Shown here: positions 13,690-14,705 of the stretch, in pieces
Layout of the letters: every line of letters begins with the position of its first letter
How positions within the stretch are numbered: position 1 is the first letter of the stretch
NCBI GenBank assembly: GCA_030681635.1
Contig: JAUXRT010000305.1
Location: forward strand, 1-14,705
From: Reyranella sp.
GTDB taxonomy: Bacteria; Pseudomonadota; Alphaproteobacteria; Reyranellales; Reyranellaceae
DNA: 14,705 bases
Direction of reading: 5' to 3'
Made by a program: the position numbers and the translations under genes
The notes under the pieces: model-generated
Told to the model about the DNA's origin: nothing
Databases searched by the model: none
The model's input: the letters and a program-made list of their open reading frames with translations, nothing else

Positions 13690-14586
13690 ATGTCCGAAGA
13701 TCTGCAATTCGCCTTCTCGCTGTTGCTGAACGGTGCCTCGATCGGGCTGATGTACTCGCTGATCGCGCTCGGGTTCGTGCTGGTCTACAAGGCGACCGAC
13801 GCCATCAACTTCGCGCAGGGCGAGTTCGTCATGCTGGCGGGGCTGATCGTGGCGATGCTGCTGTCCATCGTGGGCATGCCGCTGATCGTGGCCATCGCCG
13901 TGACGCTTGCCGTGATGATCGGCTTCGGCTTCGGGCTGGAGCGTGTCGTCCTGCGGCCGCTGCTCGGCCGCCCCGTCGTCGCCGTGATCATGGCCACCAT
14001 CGGTCTCGCCGCCATCCTGCGCGGCATCGGCCCGGTGATCTTCGGCAGCGAAACGCGGGCCGTGTCGCTGCCCATCGGTGACGAGCCGATCGTCCTGGGT
14101 CCGGCCAGCCTTCCGCCGATCCAGGTCGCGGGCGCGGTCGTGGCGATCGTCTTCTTCCTGGCCTTCAGCTGGTTCTTCAAGAAGAGCCGGATGGGTGTCG
14201 CCATGCGCGCAGTGGCCGACAACCAGCAGGTGGCGCAGGCCATGGGCATCAACGTCGAGCGCTATTTCGCGCTGGCCTGGGCAATGGCCGGTGTCGTCTC
14301 GGCGCTGGGTGGCGTTGTCTGGGGCAGCATGCTGGGGGTCGATGTGCACCTGGCGCTGGTCGGCCTGAAAGTGTTCCCGGTGGTGATCCTGGGCGGCCTC
14401 GATTCGATCGGCGGCGCGCTCGTGGGCGGGCTGATCATCGGCATCGTCGAGAGTCTCGCGGCAGGCTACCTCGACCCCTATGTCGGCGGCGGCACCAAGG
14501 ACTTCGCACCCTATGTGCTGATGATCCTGGTGCTCATGATCCGGCCCTACGGCATCTTTGGCAAACGTAAGATCGAGCGCGTGTAG
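13690..14586 (+). CDS. livH: Branched-chain amino acid-type ABC transporter permease (LivH)
   Basis: A 298-residue integral membrane protein of the LivH type with about eight hydrophobic segments. It opens with FSLLLNGASIGLMYSLIALGFVLVYKATDAINFAQGEF, whose GLMYSLIALGFVLVY and INFAQGE parts are the classic LivH start. The cytoplasmic loop that contacts the ATPase is SRMGVAMRAVADNQQVAQAMGI (about 175-196), and GGLDSIGGALVGGLIIG is the usual final core segment. The frame is open from 13639, but the ATG at 13690 is preceded by GAGGGAGCGGGG and gives the normal LivH N-terminus. It starts 10 bases after the ligase gene and ends four bases before the next ORF. Confidence 0.92.
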   Translation: MSEDLQFAFSLLLNGASIGLMYSLIALGFVLVYKATDAINFAQGEFVMLAGLIVAMLLSIVGMPLIVAIAVTLAVMIGFGFGLERVVLRPLLGRPVVAVIMATIGLAAILRGIGPVIFGSETRAVSLPIGDEPIVLGPASLPPIQVAGAVVAIVFFLAFSWFFKKSRMGVAMRAVADNQQVAQAMGINVERYFALAWAMAGVVSALGGVVWGSMLGVDVHLALVGLKVFPVVILGGLDSIGGALVGGLIIGIVESLAAGYLDPYVGGGTKDFAPYVLMILVLMIRPYGIFGKRKIERV

Positions 14587-14590
14587 GCCC

Positions 14591-14705
14591 ATGTTTCATC
14601 GCGAATCCGGAGTCTTCAAGACGACCTACAGCGGCGACATGGCGCTCTATCCGCTGCCGATCGCCAAGTGGACGGTGGTGGTGCTGGCCTTGATCTTCGT
14701 CGTGA
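14591..14705 (+). CDS. livM: Branched-chain amino acid-type ABC transporter permease (LivM), 5' part only
   Basis: The first 38 codons of a gene that runs off the right edge. It starts MFHRESGVFKTTYSGDMALY, then PLPIAKWTVVVLALIFVV, which looks like the beginning of a first membrane helix. LivM proteins from Liv clusters that carry an acyl-CoA ligase often have such a short polar head ending in 'DMALYP' before helix 1. Its place four bases after livH supports the call. The ribosome binding site is weak, as expected for a coupled gene. Confidence 0.75.
   Translation, partial: MFHRESGVFKTTYSGDMALYPLPIAKWTVVVLALIFVV

Noticed and set aside
1..14705. CRISPR arrays, tRNA or rRNA genes, insertion sequences, phage genes or defence systems
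   Set aside because: No regularly spaced repeats, no recognisable RNA gene sequences, no transposase or integrase frames, and no terminal inverted repeats were seen on reading both strands.

Overview
The window is high-GC, densely packed DNA with strong GGAGG-type ribosome binding sites, ATGA/GTGA/TGATG gene overlaps and a gene repertoire (MmgE/PrpD, MaoC, CaiB/BaiF, PhyH, DehI-like, Liv-type ABC clusters) typical of a metabolically versatile alphaproteobacterium of the Rhizobiales/Rhodospirillales kind. The lineage is an inference from gene content and from a palindromic intergenic element at 144-250 of a type I associate with such genomes; no marker gene is present. No RNA gene, CRISPR array, integrase or insertion sequence was seen, and no gene-free stretch exceeds 300 bases.

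Layout. (1) 1-2345, minus strand: a class I methyltransferase, an MmgE/PrpD-family protein and the 5' end of a MaoC-like dehydratase, read in that order. Two oppositely oriented copies of a palindromic repeat sit between the last two genes. (2) 2346-2438: a short divergent promoter region with an 8-bp direct repeat. (3) 2439-9945, plus strand: a tight seven-gene run with an ABC importer of the FbpABC/PotABCD type (secreted binding protein, fused double-domain permease, ATPase), a family III CoA-transferase, a crotonase-fold protein, a PhyH-family Fe(II)/2-oxoglutarate oxygenase and a DehI-like protein. (4) 9947-10804, minus strand: a NodB-fold deacetylase/imidase of the HpPgdA type, convergent with the previous run and one base from it. 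(5) 10921-14705, plus strand: a Liv-type import cluster with an acyl-CoA ligase gene inside it (livG, AMP-dependent ligase, livH, start of livM), continuing beyond the window.

How the genes may work together (inference): both plus-strand clusters pair an ABC importer with an enzyme that makes CoA thioesters, a CoA-transferase in one and an ATP-dependent ligase in the other. This points to capture of scarce organic acids and their immediate activation to CoA esters, with the crotonase, MaoC, PrpD and PhyH proteins acting on the resulting acids or CoA esters. The substrates cannot be read from the sequence.

I found no clearly new defence, mobile or RNA system. The points most worth checking are a crotonase with both canonical catalytic glutamates replaced, the importer/CoA-transferase/oxygenase/DehI-like operon, the ligase embedded in the Liv cluster, and the paired palindromic repeats.
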